Assembly: GCA_947650285.1 (NCBI GenBank)
Contig: CANTFL010001463.1
Location: forward strand, 248,001-312,000
Source: Hyaloperonospora brassicae
Taxonomy: Eukaryota > Oomycota > Peronosporomycetes > Peronosporales > Peronosporaceae
Direction of reading: 5' to 3'
Length of the DNA stretch: 64,000 bases
The number at the start of each line of letters is the position of its first letter. The stretch's first letter is position 1. This document shows positions 1-10,746 of this stretch, piece by piece. The translations under genes were made by a program, and so were the position numbers. The notes under the pieces were generated by a model, which ran no database searches, was not told the DNA's origin, and saw only the letters and a list, made by a program, of their open reading frames with translations.

Positions 1-2012
1 CAACGCGATGTTTTGGAGACTGTCTAAACGGTCGATTGGGTTCACCAAAGGTGTTTGCGCAGGCACTTGTGGCGATACTGCGTGTGTACTTACACGTCGA
101 TTGCCATCGTCGTGCCCTCATGTTGTCGCGTTTCCGCAGCACGTAAATGACCTGCACAATGCTGTCTATACGCTGGCACATGGCTCTCAATCGCGTCACA
201 ACAACTTCTCGTTTCGATTCCAGCTGGAAGGCTGTCCCATCCTGCGAAGGTTAGGAAAGTCATCTTCATATTGACAGGCCCCCCATCGCTCTTGTCGTGA
301 GGCCCAACAAGCGTTCAACGAAATGATGACTTGTCACGTTGTAGGAAGTGTTGGCAGACCACACATGCGAAATTGAACTCGAAACGCGTAATCACGAGCA
401 ACCAAAAGGCATCAAGTACGATGGTTTGAGTCGTCAGGCGCGAGCTTCTCGCACTCGCAATCATTGACATTTGACGGTTAATGTCAATGATTGCGGTACG
501 CGCGTCGAGATCCTACACCGCGTACGCCACAAGATGTTCGTCACAATGTCAGTATACTGTCATCATCACCTGTCGCTGTCTTGTTGCAGCATAGATCAGA
601 AAAAAGCAGTGGTGTGGTCGATGAATGTGGTGTGGTCGATGAACGATACTGGCGTAGCTCTTTCAAGTGCATGAAGGACAAAACCGAGAACACGTCAGGA
701 CGGAACTGCATCGAGTCGTGCGTCGGTTGATACCCGTTCAAGCGTATCGGCTGGTGGTTGCAATGCAGGCAACACGATGTTAGACATTCCGTCCCTAACG
801 CCAAACGATGATAAGGACAGCAAAAGACGATCAAGCGATGGTCATGAACAACGGTTTTGGACGAGGAGAGACATGGTAACTTCGGACCGATGCAAGCTTT
901 CCGAATCGTTGAGAGATGCCGATGAAGCTCGGCACCGCAGCTGCCGTTGAGGACAACGTAGACCAAGAGTGCAGTGGTAACAGCGGCTCAACACATCACT
1001 GATAGCGCCAGCTGTGTTTTTCGTCATTGTCAACAGATTTTTGTAGTAGCTACATGCCGTGGTCTGCTGCTCACGCGAACGAGGCGCGAGCTGGTCAGAC
1101 TGGAAGCACAGTCTGCGCTGCGAGCTTCAACGAGGAGGCCAATACGATTGATGGTGATGATGATGAAGACGATCACTTCGGTCTTGTGGCTTTACTGCCA
1201 AGAGGTTTCCATGCCCCATCATTGAACCAGCCTCCAATTTACAACTCGAAGCGCATCGCCAGTCGATTGTAGAGAACTTTTGCTTTTGCAAAGCGCGTGT
1301 GTACGACCTCATCACGTCTCTTTGCATTGCAGTAGACGTCACAGGACCAGAGCCACGGAATCGACGGATCATATGCAGCACCGAAGCTGACGCTAACAGC
1401 GCCTACCGGCGATAATGATCTCGTTTCGGATCCCGATGTTCCTTTCGTGCATTCGCAAAGAACGCGCAAATGTCGGGTTCATCTATCACTACACTGCGCG
1501 GCGAAAACATTTGTATGGCCGCTTGCAGCACAAGTAGGTCGCGACGTCCGACGGAACGAGTCAGCAGCTTCGCTTCTCAATGTGCTTTCCGCATGAGCCA
1601 CGACACGAAATAGCACGAGCAGAGAGAAGTCCTGTACAGGAATTGCTTTGCTCTGTCAAAAGACAGCAGCAGCTGCACAGGGAACGAGTTGACGGGGGTG
1701 GTGAAGTCCCACATGTGGCCCAACGACTGGCTCCCGACCGCCCTGGGGAGAGACAAGACGAGGCAGACAGGGCGAAGTAAAGACGGGCGGTGCTAAGGCC
1801 CTCCAAGTTGGTATCGGACGCGTTGACAGCAATGCGCTGCCGGCCCACTTCTCTCTGTTTCGAATGGCCAACTGCAGGCGATTCTCGTCGGCACTGCACT
1901 GCACCAGTCAGTATCGGAACAAAACTGCACCTCGAAACAGCATATGTTCAGATGTGGGACCACACCCCGCAACACCACTTCCGTCTCCCACAGTTGATCG
2001 GCTGCACGTGCA
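1..2012. other. No supported gene
   Basis: Only short frames occur on both strands and none shows a recognisable domain or a convincing splice structure. A small direct repeat (TGTGGTCGATGAA twice) lies near 612-641. The end of the stretch should hold the promoter of the PHD gene that starts at 2013, but I see no clear TATA box or initiator. Confidence 0.5.
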
Positions 2013-3301
2013 ATGGCAGCGACGGTCGCCCGCAAGCGCTTTAACTGGGAAGAGGCCGTGCGGCACGACCGCGACCTCCAGCGCATCGATGCGCTCGTAC
2101 AGCTGACGGTGTCCGCGTGTTCGGGCCACGTACCGCCGCGCGCTGAGGCTGTCCGCAGCGGCTCTCGGTACGCACCCGCGCCGCCAGCAGATCCCGTCGC
2201 GGTCAAAGCAGAGCCGCGTACGTTTCTATAGCATTTCTAAGCCCGTTTTTCATTTCTATCGCGGACCTAAGCCGGTTGTGCTGGTCCCATCTGTTGCTAG
2301 ACCCCGTGCCGGTCACGACGACGACGACGGCCATCCCGAGCGTCAATGGGTCTGTGCCTTTTGCACCGCAGTTTATTGACCCGCGGGAGTACCAGAGCGA
2401 GTCGTCGAGTGAAATGGACGCGCGAGAGGTGAACCCAATGGACGACCTGAGCGATTTTGAGTCGGAGACGCCGCTGCAGCCGACGGCGCTGGAACAAGTG
2501 CAGCCGATAGACGTCGAGATGGCGGAAACCGGACGAGACGAAGAGGAGCAGGCGAAGCTGACGGTGTGTGAAATTTGCAGGAACTCGGACCGGGAGGACG
2601 CGATCATTCTATGCGACGACTGCGACGCCGAGTTTCACATTTCGTGTCTGGACCCGCCGCTGCCCGGGGTTCCGGAAGGAACGTGGTTTTGCCCCGCTTG
2701 CAGCGTCAAGCATCCCAGTGTGTATGCTAACAGGGTGAAGCAGGAACACCCGCAAACGGCTGCTGATTATGCAACCGGTACAAACGCTGCCAGCTACGCA
2801 GAGGTCGCTGCATCTGCAGTCAGCGCAGGTTCAAGGGCGGCAACAGTGACATCTTCGAGTGGACAAGCGCGTGATGGTGGAAGCGCACTAGCGAACGGAG
2901 CAGGAGGAAATAGTGACCCGACATCGATTCCTGTACGTCACGTGCGAAGTGGTTGGCCACTTTTTGTTTGAGCTTGTGTAGTCAACGCTGTATGCTGCTA
3001 CTCTCGTGCTGCATAGATTGCGCAGGCGCTGGAAGGAGATCCGAAGAAGAGCAATGCGTTACTGATCCACGCATGTAATTGCGACGATTTACAGTGCTCA
3101 GATCCTGAGCTGAGTGTTTTTTGCCCGCACATGAAGCGCTTTCTGCGCAGTGTGTGCTGGGCGTCGCATAGCGACCAGTGGCGCTCCTATCGACTTGCAC
3201 GGATCACAGCCGAGCTGTTTGCATACCATGCAATGAACTGCAATGTTTTGCAGTGCAACGTACCACTTTGCGTCAAGATCCGTGAAGAAGAGATTGTCTA
3301 G
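2013..3301 (+). CDS. PHD finger plus TAZ-like zinc-finger protein (3 exons)
   Basis: Predicted nuclear chromatin or transcription-cofactor protein of 373 residues. Exon 1 is 2013-2217 from an ATG, intron 2218-2300 (GTACGT...GCTAG, 83 nt), exon 2 2301-2932, intron 2933-3016 (GTACGT...CATAG, 84 nt), exon 3 3017-3301 ending in TAG. Both splices keep the frame and remove in-frame stops. Residues about 158-202 form a C4HC3 PHD finger (CEIC, LCDDC, EFHISC, FCPAC), a fold that usually reads histone H3 tails. Residues about 288-370 have a TAZ-like Cys/His pattern (HACNC, CPHMKRF, HAMNCNVLQC, VPLC). In CBP/p300 acetyltransferases PHD and TAZ occur with bromodomain, HAT and ZZ modules, all absent here, so this is a small stand-alone combination. 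An acidic, Ser/Gln-rich linker precedes the PHD. The exon structure is inferred from splice signals and frame only. Confidence 0.8.
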
Positions 3302-5407
3302 GACGTGTGTGTGCGGTACTGGTAAGTCACGTACCATTTGTGGATAGCGCGTTAGCAGTTCGTGTTCGTTGACTCATCATGTCTGTGCGCCGCTTGCCTG
3401 TCATGTTTGAAGAGGAGTGCAGGAAGGACGTAAGCGACTTGTGCGAAGGAATGACGGGATATGGCGTGGTGAGATCGATGGTTGTTGACGTGCTGTTGGC
3501 GCTGGAGTCGTGTGCTTCGCGCACCAGTGCAGGTGCTGTCTGGTGCTACAAAAGCTCTTTGTTGCTTTGTGGAAGCTTGACTTGATGTTAGGCGCTGATT
3601 TTGTCGATACCTTTATTTCGTCACAGCGGTGACGATGGCCGTGCTCTTTGCGTTCGTGATGCCGAGCTGTTGTGCCACATCTTGCTTCTTTTGGCATGGA
3701 AGTTTTGGATGTTGATATATGCGCGCCTGCCATTGGCACAGAAATGAGTCGCGTGGTTGGCATGCTCTTGGACAGACGCCATCGTGGTGTACGGTGAGGT
3801 ATGAGCGTGCGGTAATGTTGTGCACGCACGGCTGGCCGGCTCCTGCCGTCGTTACCTTTGCGACGGTGTGTTTGTGGAATGCGGTCTATACTCAAGACTG
3901 GAGCTTGTTGCGGTTTCGCAATAAGTGTGCACGAGACCGAGTTGACTCATGGGCTGCAATTGAATGTCCTGATCCTGTATGTACGTTCATATACGTTTGC
4001 TACTAGCAGCACGTTGGCGAGTGATCACGTACGAGTGGACAGGACGGGTGTCGCACATGTGATTCAACTGGGTGCACGGTGAGTAGTAGACGCTGTGTGC
4101 ACCTGCTTGCGTTTTTTTCGTTGCGGGTGGAGAAAAGGGTGCAGACCATGGAGTGGCTCCGTCGTGTTGTCACCAAGTCGCGTTGGATTTTGAATTATCT
4201 TGCTGTGGCTTTGGTCGCTGTTTCGTGAACGCGGTGCAGAGGAGTGTCATGATCCGCAAGCCCGTCTCAGAACCTTGTCGTGACTGCCCTTTGTTGGCTT
4301 GCGTGATTGAAGGAAGCGTGGACCATCGACTGATCGGGACACACAAGATGCTAGAGTGAAGCCTCTGTTGCGAGTCAACGTTCTGACTCGAGCTTATGCT
4401 TTCCTCACGACCAGCATCTTCGCCCTCCCGATTCCTGGTGGAGTGTCCTCACGCGTGATTGCGTCTCCCTCGGCTGCGGTTTACGGTCACAGCCTGCACG
4501 CGAAACAGCGTGATTGTCGAGAGTGGCCTTGAGTTCGTCACAGCAATGGCTCGGACGCCACAAGAACGGCCATAGGCTGGGAAGCTGACTTGGAGCACAA
4601 GGATACTACGAGGTGAATGGATCGTCAAGCTGAAGGGTGAGGAGTAGCTGTTGAACAAAATGTTTTGTGGGCATTATGCACAACACGATCGGCAAAGACG
4701 CGAGACCATCAAAGCTGCTGGACCGTGAATGTTGCAAGAGCGCAGTTTGTCGATGCAGTGCAGGTGATGTTGGTGGCGATTGTGCGCCATCGACTTGACG
4801 TGACAGTGTCGAGAACCATGGGAGTGTATGTGCTGGTCGAAGAACGTCAAAATCGAGCACCTGGTTCCTTGTCGCGCAAGACCGAAAAAGCTCTGTAAAC
4901 CGATCACTTGTCCGAAGAGGCCCTCATCCGTACGGCATTAGCAGTGAAAGGTTTCAAACCATCACTGCCTGCGCAAGACGGCGCATGCATTCGACGGCAT
5001 GGGCGGGTTCACCTCAGTCTGTTCTTACTACACCGACGATGCGCGCGTCACCGCCAGAGGCTTGGGCTGAGATGACTAGGAGAGAGTGCGCCTCAGGGTG
5101 CCTTTTGAGCTTGCTGAAGTGGGCAGATAGACAGCGCACACGTGCACCCGAGTCAAGTGAGTGCTGCACATTGGGCTCGACTCAGGTGTTCCAAGTGAAC
5201 GTCAGTCTCAGCAGTAGTTCGAAGAGTGTAAACAAGACAACAGGGCAGCACGATATGGACCAACTTGGAAGTGCAGCAAATTCATGTTTAGCTCTCGAAA
5301 GTGTTAGAGAAGACTACGTACCTCGATAATATCGCTTGTGCTTCATCGTCACTACCAAACGCTGAAGGTCCGGCCGCCGCGAATGTGTCTCTCATGACCT
5401 CAGGGGT
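3302..5407. other. Intergenic, possible decayed coding traces
   Basis: An ATG-started frame at 3379-3585 and frames around 3640-4082 look protein-like in short bursts, but they switch frame repeatedly, carry stops and match no family I recognise. A GT...AG pair near 3533-3635 could be an intron joining two of them, but the joined frame soon stops. From 4100 to 5400 I see nothing convincing on either strand. Confidence 0.35.
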
Positions 5408-6179
5408 TCAAAAATTCATGTACCAATAGCTGAACAGGACAAGCTCCCAGCCGTCTGCCTTCTTCGTCAACTTCTTGTCCTGTTTCTTCGCGGTCACGAA
5501 CATGAGAGCAAGATCCTTCGGCCCGAGCTCTTTGTCTTCGCGGACAATCAGTTCTCTGTGCTCACTCAAATATTTTGAGAACTCATGTTTGTTGTTGAGT
5601 TGAACAGGGTGCTCTGAGACGAACTGGACCACTGCGCCATGCAGTAACGTCTCGAGCTTCTGGCGAGCCTCCCCCTCTGCCGTCGAAATAGCTTCGACAA
5701 CGCTGTTGATAAATCGAAGCGTCACTGCCGAGTCCGCCTTGCTTTCAAGCACCTTTGCCGGCGCGTACTTGCCAATTTGCAACACTGTCGGCTCGATCTC
5801 GCCATTTCCCATCACTGCCGGCTCGATCTCGCCATCGCGCGTCGCCGCCAATCTCGGTCTCAATATAACGCATCGCTGCCGAACCGATCTGTTCGTGCGT
5901 GTTGAGAAGAGCGCCATCGAATTGCACTTTAACCCTGGGTGATCTCACGTGATCAAGTAGTCTGGTGAAGACTGATGGCTCAGATGGTCCACTACGATCT
6001 TCTTGTTCTTCCTCAACGAACGGACGAGCCCCCCCCCGCAGTGTCTGGCCAGTCTCATACTCCACTGCATGAGTACCAGGTGCCGTGGTCTATGCTTCTC
6101 CTGGATCCGGGGCGACGACAGAAGAAGTGACAAGTAGCGCACCGCTCGCGTAGAAGGCAAAGAGGAAGCAGCGGCGCAT
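5408..6179 (-). pseudogene. Broken secreted RxLR-like (QxLR plus acidic motif) effector candidate
   Basis: The minus-strand ATG at 6179 opens a frame whose first ~22 residues look like a signal peptide (basic start, hydrophobic core). An in-frame TAG at 6092-6090 follows directly. Downstream in the same frame come a QTLR motif and, about ten residues on, an acidic EEEQEDR stretch: the spacing and order of the RxLR-dEER region that marks host-translocated oomycete effectors, here in the QxLR variant known from some downy mildews. That frame ends at 5745. A second frame (ATG 5917, stop 5408) carries a charged, alpha-helical-looking C-terminal region, so a frameshift lies between. A run of nine C at about 6029-6037 sits between the QTLR and acidic motifs. 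As it stands no full-length secreted product can be made. The family assignment is inference; the C-terminal part matches nothing I know. Confidence 0.45.
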
Positions 6180-6773
6180 GGCCTACCGGTGCAAGTGTTT
6201 CGAGCAGGAGACTGAGCTCGGGAGCGCAAAAAGGAAAGTGAACTGTCGTTCGTTGGGCAACTCAGGTGAGACACTTGTCCTGCGACTGCGGCCGCTCGTC
6301 ATCAGACAAGGCACGAACGACGCCGTCGTCCTTTGGGCGTCATCACAGCAAAATTGGGTCATATTGGTAATCGACCAGTGTGAGTGGTACTTGCTGGCGT
6401 AATCAAGGAGTAGCAAAATGGCTTAGGCAACTGTGGTCACGACCGAGCCTCGATTGTCGCACATTCAGCCGCCGGAGCAGTGCCACCTTCATCCGTCTAC
6501 AGGCGCCGATGGGTGTAATCACTTTGCAATTAAATCACGAACGGAAGCATACCAATGACCGTAATGACCGTAAGGGAGAGAGAAAGGTGGACGTGTCTAT
6601 TTAAGCATTTACCGGTTGCAAGATGTCTGATAGATCTTAAGCCTTGTTAGCAACGCCGGTTCCTCGTTCGAGTCCGGTGGTTGTACGGGGCTGGTCACCA
6701 TTGGCGACGGCTCTCTTGGTTGCCTTGCGATTTGGCGATGACATAATAGCAGGCCTTGTAATACGCGGCCTTT
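6180..6773. other. Intergenic flank of gypsy element 1
   Basis: No gene seen. The last ~25 bases (about 6749-6773) are shared, inverted, with the outer flank of element 2 at 31104-31128. GCCTT at 6768-6772 matches GCCTT at 14757-14761 on the other side of element 1 and is a candidate 5-bp target-site duplication, with one extra T before the LTR. Confidence 0.5.
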
Positions 6774-7164
6774 TGTTACGGGGCACATCCTTGCGTGAAC
6801 TTAACGCAAGGGTTTGGGTGCCCGACAGACGTACACAAGGCAAGCGAGGAAGCGTAGGATAAGGTAAAAGTAATACTGTTATATTAATATAATTAAGTCT
6901 TTTGCTACTGTCTCTTTGTTTAACCTGACTTAATTATGCTAATATAACTGAGTGTATGGTGACGTCTCGTCACCACTCATTGCGCGCGTCTTGAGCGAAT
7001 GGTGGGTTGATATCATCAAGATATCAACCAATGAACAGACTCTTTGGTCGCTTCACCAATATCACCACTATCGGTGTTATAGCTCAAAGAATATTCAACT
7101 TCATATTCTTTATTGTCACTTTCTTTTAAAGTGACAATTCCATGTAACGGGCTGCCCCGTTACA
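6774..7164 (-). repeat. 3' LTR of element 1
   Basis: About 391 bp bounded by TG...CA with terminal inverted repeats of the TGTAACGGGG/CCCCGTTACA type; the outer end reads TGTTACGGGG. It contains AT-rich TTATATTAATATAA and a GGTTGATATC/GATATCAACC palindrome. It is nearly identical to the 3' LTR of element 2 but differs from its own partner LTR at 14364-14756 at roughly 30 positions by eye. Confidence 0.9.
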
Positions 7165-7200
7165 TCACCCCCCTAACTGATAGTCACCGTGTGACTATCA
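7165..7200 (-). promoter_or_regulatory. Polypurine tract and adjoining palindrome
   Basis: On the minus strand AGGGGGGTGA (7174-7165) directly abuts the 3' LTR, the expected site for plus-strand DNA priming. Next to it, 7178-7187 (TGATAGTCAC) and 7191-7200 (GTGACTATCA) form a perfect 10-bp inverted repeat with a 3-nt loop. This lies about 95 bp upstream of the antisense frame and could be a regulatory site for it (inference). Confidence 0.7.
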
Positions 7201-7294
7201 AAAATAATGGCGGCCGCCCGTTGGTCACCATTGGGACAGGGAGCACTGGTTGGGTCCGTTCCATTCACTTTCCGCTCGACCTCGCATAGTTAAC

Positions 7295-8581
7295 ATGTCT
7301 GTGCGGGGTGACTCAAGGCGCACAGAGTCTGTGCCTGTGCCAGCTTCTGCGGCAGACGATTCGTCGTCTACTGCTCGTTCTTCGCCTGCAGTAAGAGGTG
7401 CTGCAGGTGCACGCGGTACAGCACCGCGTGCGCATGATGACCCCGACAATGAGGTCATCTACTCTGGCGAGTCAGACGTGTCTGACTCGGGCAATGTTGC
7501 AGAGGCGTCTCGCTCACCGGCGACGCCTCAGTGTTCGCCAAGGCCACTGTCGAACGAACGGACTCGTGAGTTGCAACACAGTCTGTTCGGCAGTGATGAC
7601 GAATCTGGTGATGAGTATGTTTGCTCATCACCGCAATCAGCTCGTGCTCCTTCGCACGAGCGACTTGACGATGGTGCAACCCATCATCATACTGACAACC
7701 GTGGTACCAACAAAGGTACCACCGTGAAGCGTAATGAGCTGAAGCCGTGGCGTTTGCCCGAACGGCTCATCAATGGCTTGTCTCACGAGACAAGCCAACA
7801 CCATCGAATGCCCTTATTCGATGCAACCGAGCTTCACGGCTTGAGTCCCAGCGCGAAGAACTTTCGCGCTGAAGAAGATTTTTATCTCGATGTCTTCCTT
7901 AGACATCGATGGTGCAACAGCAACCAAAAGCGTGACAAAGCCTCGCTTTTGGCTGCGTGGAACGCGTTCATCCAAAACGTAAAGAATTTTGGACGAGAAG
8001 GGTGGCTCAAGAAACTTGAGGCAACACGCCTCAGGTTCGAACGGCGAACGCCAACCGGTGCTAGGTACCGGTTTCATTGTTTATCGAGTGAGGGAGGCAT
8101 TCCTTGCCTCACATGGGGGGACCCTTGTGCGAGTTGTGTTGACAACTCGCAGCATGCACATAGGGATGTGTACTCCCTAAATTCGCCCTGGGGAAGGGCA
8201 CATCTCTCGGACGAGATGCGTGACGCGATTGCAAACTTGCAATCCGTCTACAAGCGCCTAGGGCGCGTGTTTACCGATGGGCCACAAGACTCTTCGGATG
8301 GGTCTCGTCATACTGGCGGACGAGACCTTCAAAATCCATCAACAGCTGAGAGCGGGGCTCCCAGATGTTACAAGAGGGTGGATACCCCCGCCACTGGACG
8401 AGGTAGCTCGTCCTTGATCCTGAATCGTCACGGTGGTTCAAGATACGCTCCACTAGGAAGCGTTGATCACCGTGAGCATCCACCGAAGGATGTGGCGGAG
8501 GCGGAAAGACCTCCTCCAGAACCCCAGGTCCACCATCTCGACCCTTACGAGATGGATCGCGCAATCGATGAATTGCGATGA
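7295..8581 (+). CDS. Antisense accessory ORF in gypsy 3' region (element 1 copy)
   Basis: An uninterrupted 428-codon frame runs opposite to the element's own genes, from ATG 7295 (open upstream to 7250) to TGA 8581. The N-terminal ~150 residues are Ser/Asp/Glu/Arg-rich and low in complexity. A denser central part (about residues 155-320) has conserved-looking Trp, Arg and Cys residues (ELKPWRLPERL; FLRHRWC; CASCVD). The C-terminal part overlaps the chromodomain on the other strand, but the first kilobase has no long sense frame opposite it. The same frame is intact in element 2 with about seven amino-acid differences. I recognise no family. Antisense ORFs between pol and the 3' LTR are known in some plant gypsy elements, so a regulatory or accessory protein is possible. 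It could still be a chance open frame. Confidence 0.5.
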   Translation: MSVRGDSRRTESVPVPASAADDSSSTARSSPAVRGAAGARGTAPRAHDDPDNEVIYSGESDVSDSGNVAEASRSPATPQCSPRPLSNERTRELQHSLFGSDDESGDEYVCSSPQSARAPSHERLDDGATHHHTDNRGTNKGTTVKRNELKPWRLPERLINGLSHETSQHHRMPLFDATELHGLSPSAKNFRAEEDFYLDVFLRHRWCNSNQKRDKASLLAAWNAFIQNVKNFGREGWLKKLEATRLRFERRTPTGARYRFHCLSSEGGIPCLTWGDPCASCVDNSQHAHRDVYSLNSPWGRAHLSDEMRDAIANLQSVYKRLGRVFTDGPQDSSDGSRHTGGRDLQNPSTAESGAPRCYKRVDTPATGRGSSSLILNRHGGSRYAPLGSVDHREHPPKDVAEAERPPPEPQVHHLDPYEMDRAIDELR

Positions 8582-8648
8582 CTTGAAGCACGAGCGCGAC
8601 CGGCGCTACGCTTTGACTGATACCGTGCGGAAGAACCGCAAGGATCAC
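8271..8648 (-). pseudogene. Chromodomain at the end of gypsy pol (element 1)
   Basis: The frame encodes a chromodomain: FLVERILNHRD, then SYLVQWRGYP, then IWEPRSQLL. In chromoviruses this domain follows integrase and steers insertion to methylated-histone chromatin. It lies one frame away from the integrase frame that ends at 8545, so it is detached from pol. One cage-region Trp present in element 2 (PPSW) is Cys here. Confidence 0.8.
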
Positions 8649-10746
8649 GAGGCTGATCGGGCGAGGGATCGCGCCGATTATGCCACGGCGCAGCTTCAGG
8701 TCGAGCGGGATGTCCGCTCCCTATTCGGCGAGCTGGCGGCACCTCGCGGGGAGATATCTCGGTTGAATACCGAGGTATCATATCTGCGCGACCAGACGGA
8801 TCGTCTGGAGCGCGAACGCAAGAACTTGATGGATGTTCTTGAACGTGGGGGCTATCTTCATCGGAAGAAGAAGGCTCGTACTGACAGTACGACCTAAGCC
8901 TCCCCACGTAAAACGTAGGATGCGTGCGCATCCTACGTGGCAATTCGAGTGTGTATGCATTGCCCTTGCGATGCAACACTCGAAATGGCCCAATGTACTT
9001 CGGCAGTAGTTTACTACTGCCGACACTAGTGACTGCATGTCCAGGTAGGTTTACCGTAGACAGTAGTACTAGGTCATTAACATTAAATGAAAGAACATTT
9101 GCTCTTCCATTCTTGTATGCATTCCGTTTCTGACGGTCCACCGCATTTGCGATGGATTCCTGAACGAAACGGACTACCGCCTCTCGAGTCAGCAGGAAGT
9201 TCTCTGCTGACTCTTTGTTTTGTTTTTCAGTGCGCTTCGTGCGCACTGCTAAGAGATTGTTCTCTTCTTCAGCGAGGTTGTCTTCTTCCTCGCTGGAATA
9301 ATCGTTGACGATGCTGAATATACCAGCATCGTCATCATCATCCGAATCAATACTAGCGTTGTCGCTATTATTGCGGTGGTGTGCTTCATCGACGTCGACA
9401 TTGTCAACATCGGCATCATACGTGACGACGTTATCGTCGACACGTGCTGAGCAAGAGCCAAAACGGTTTTTGCTCGAGCTAGTCCCTCCTCACCTTATCC
9501 AAGAGTCACACTTTAGAAGGTGGGCACCCGTGGATGGCGTAGGCCATTTCACGTAAAACGGTGTGTGCTGTGTGGAGGCATGCACCGAATTATTGATGGC
9601 GAATTCCACCATTGGTAGTAATTCGCTCCGACTCGGGAACGAGTGGACATATCCTCGAAGGATCTCTTCGAGGACACGGTTCGCACGCTCCGTCTGACCA
9701 TCTGTTTCGGGATGGTCAGAAGTAGACGTCTTCAATCGTATTCCCAATGTGCGGAACACGGTTTGCCAAAATGCCGCCGTGTACCGAGGGTCACGGTCGG
9801 ATACGGCTTCACGGGGTAACCCGTGGAGTCTAAAGACCGTGTAAAGAAAGGCACGAGCACAACCTTGAGCCTTGATCGACTCAGGGACTGCAGCAAGATG
9901 CACCATCTTGCTGAATCGGTCAACAAACACAAGAATACCATTATTCTTGTGAGCGTCTTCGGGGAAACCGAAGACGAAGTCCATTGAAACGGACTGCCAG
10001 CACTCTGCCGGAACAGGCAGAGGCTGCAATGGCGCACGGGATGAAGGACTAGACTTCACCCGTTGAAAAACCTCGCAAGCACGTACGTACTGGCGGACAA
10101 ACTGATACTGGCGTGGCCAGTAAAAGTCACGACTTACCGTTAGGTAAGTCTTTTCTCTACCACGATGCCCGCCTGTTGGGGCATCGTGACACTCATACAT
10201 GATGCGTAAACGCAAATCATGATGAGCGGGTACGACGACACGAGGCGTGTCGTTGGCAACAGCTGTATAGTACAGCAATCCGTTGCGTGTACTGTACCGA
10301 TCCGACGAGGATCGGTACAAAGCTGGTAAATCCTTCAGTGATTTACTGGATGGATCCACCAGATGATCCATTAATCGCAAAAGATCTTTATCTTCCGCGT
10401 ATGCCTTTCGTACGTCGTCAAGTAAACTTGACGACGGAACACTGGCTGACAGTGTCGCAACAGTGGGCTTATCTTCACTGTTGATTTGTGCGTCCGGCTC
10501 GAAATCGGGCCGGCGCGAAAGCTCATCAGCGACGACATTGAGTCGTCCTGGTTTATACTCCACGGAGAAGTTATACTCCGCGAAGAAAGACAGCCACCTC
10601 CCCACCCCTTGCGAGAGGTGTGGGCTGTTTACGGCCGTGCGTAGTGACGCATGGTCCGTATAGACAACAAACGATCTATCTCCGAGGAGATAGACGCGGA
10701 ACTTATCCAGTGCGTACTTCATGGCAAGGAGTTCCTTGTCATGCAC
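8545..10746 (-). pseudogene. Integrase of element 1
   Basis: The frame begins in the end of RNase H (YTDHASLR, YKPGRLNVVADELS). The integrase zinc-binding region follows (CHDAPTGGH, then RACEVF where the second Cys is Phe), then the D,D-35-E core: SMDFVFGFP, SDRDPRY and the Glu in NRVLEE. The C-terminal domain (DLVLLST, GPFRVLHRKGNAYTLELP, HPTFYVGRL) follows a TGA at 9492-9490, where a conserved Trp is likely in intact relatives. All three catalytic acids are present, but the protein is broken by the TGA and the altered zinc site. Confidence 0.85.
8582..8897 (+). pseudogene. Coiled-coil tail of the antisense ORF, detached by +1 shift
   Basis: Directly after the TGA at 8579-8581 the neighbouring frame (open from 8463) continues to a stop at 8895-8897. 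It encodes a highly charged Arg/Asp/Glu/Leu-rich stretch with heptad spacing typical of a coiled coil and a basic C-terminus (HRKKKART). A one-nucleotide change between 8545 and 8581 would fuse it to the antisense ORF. Element 2 has the same arrangement at 28979-29294. Confidence 0.4.

Noticed and set aside
6650..6690. GTTCGAGTCC resembling a tRNA B box
   Set aside because: No A box, acceptor stem pairing or cloverleaf can be drawn around it.
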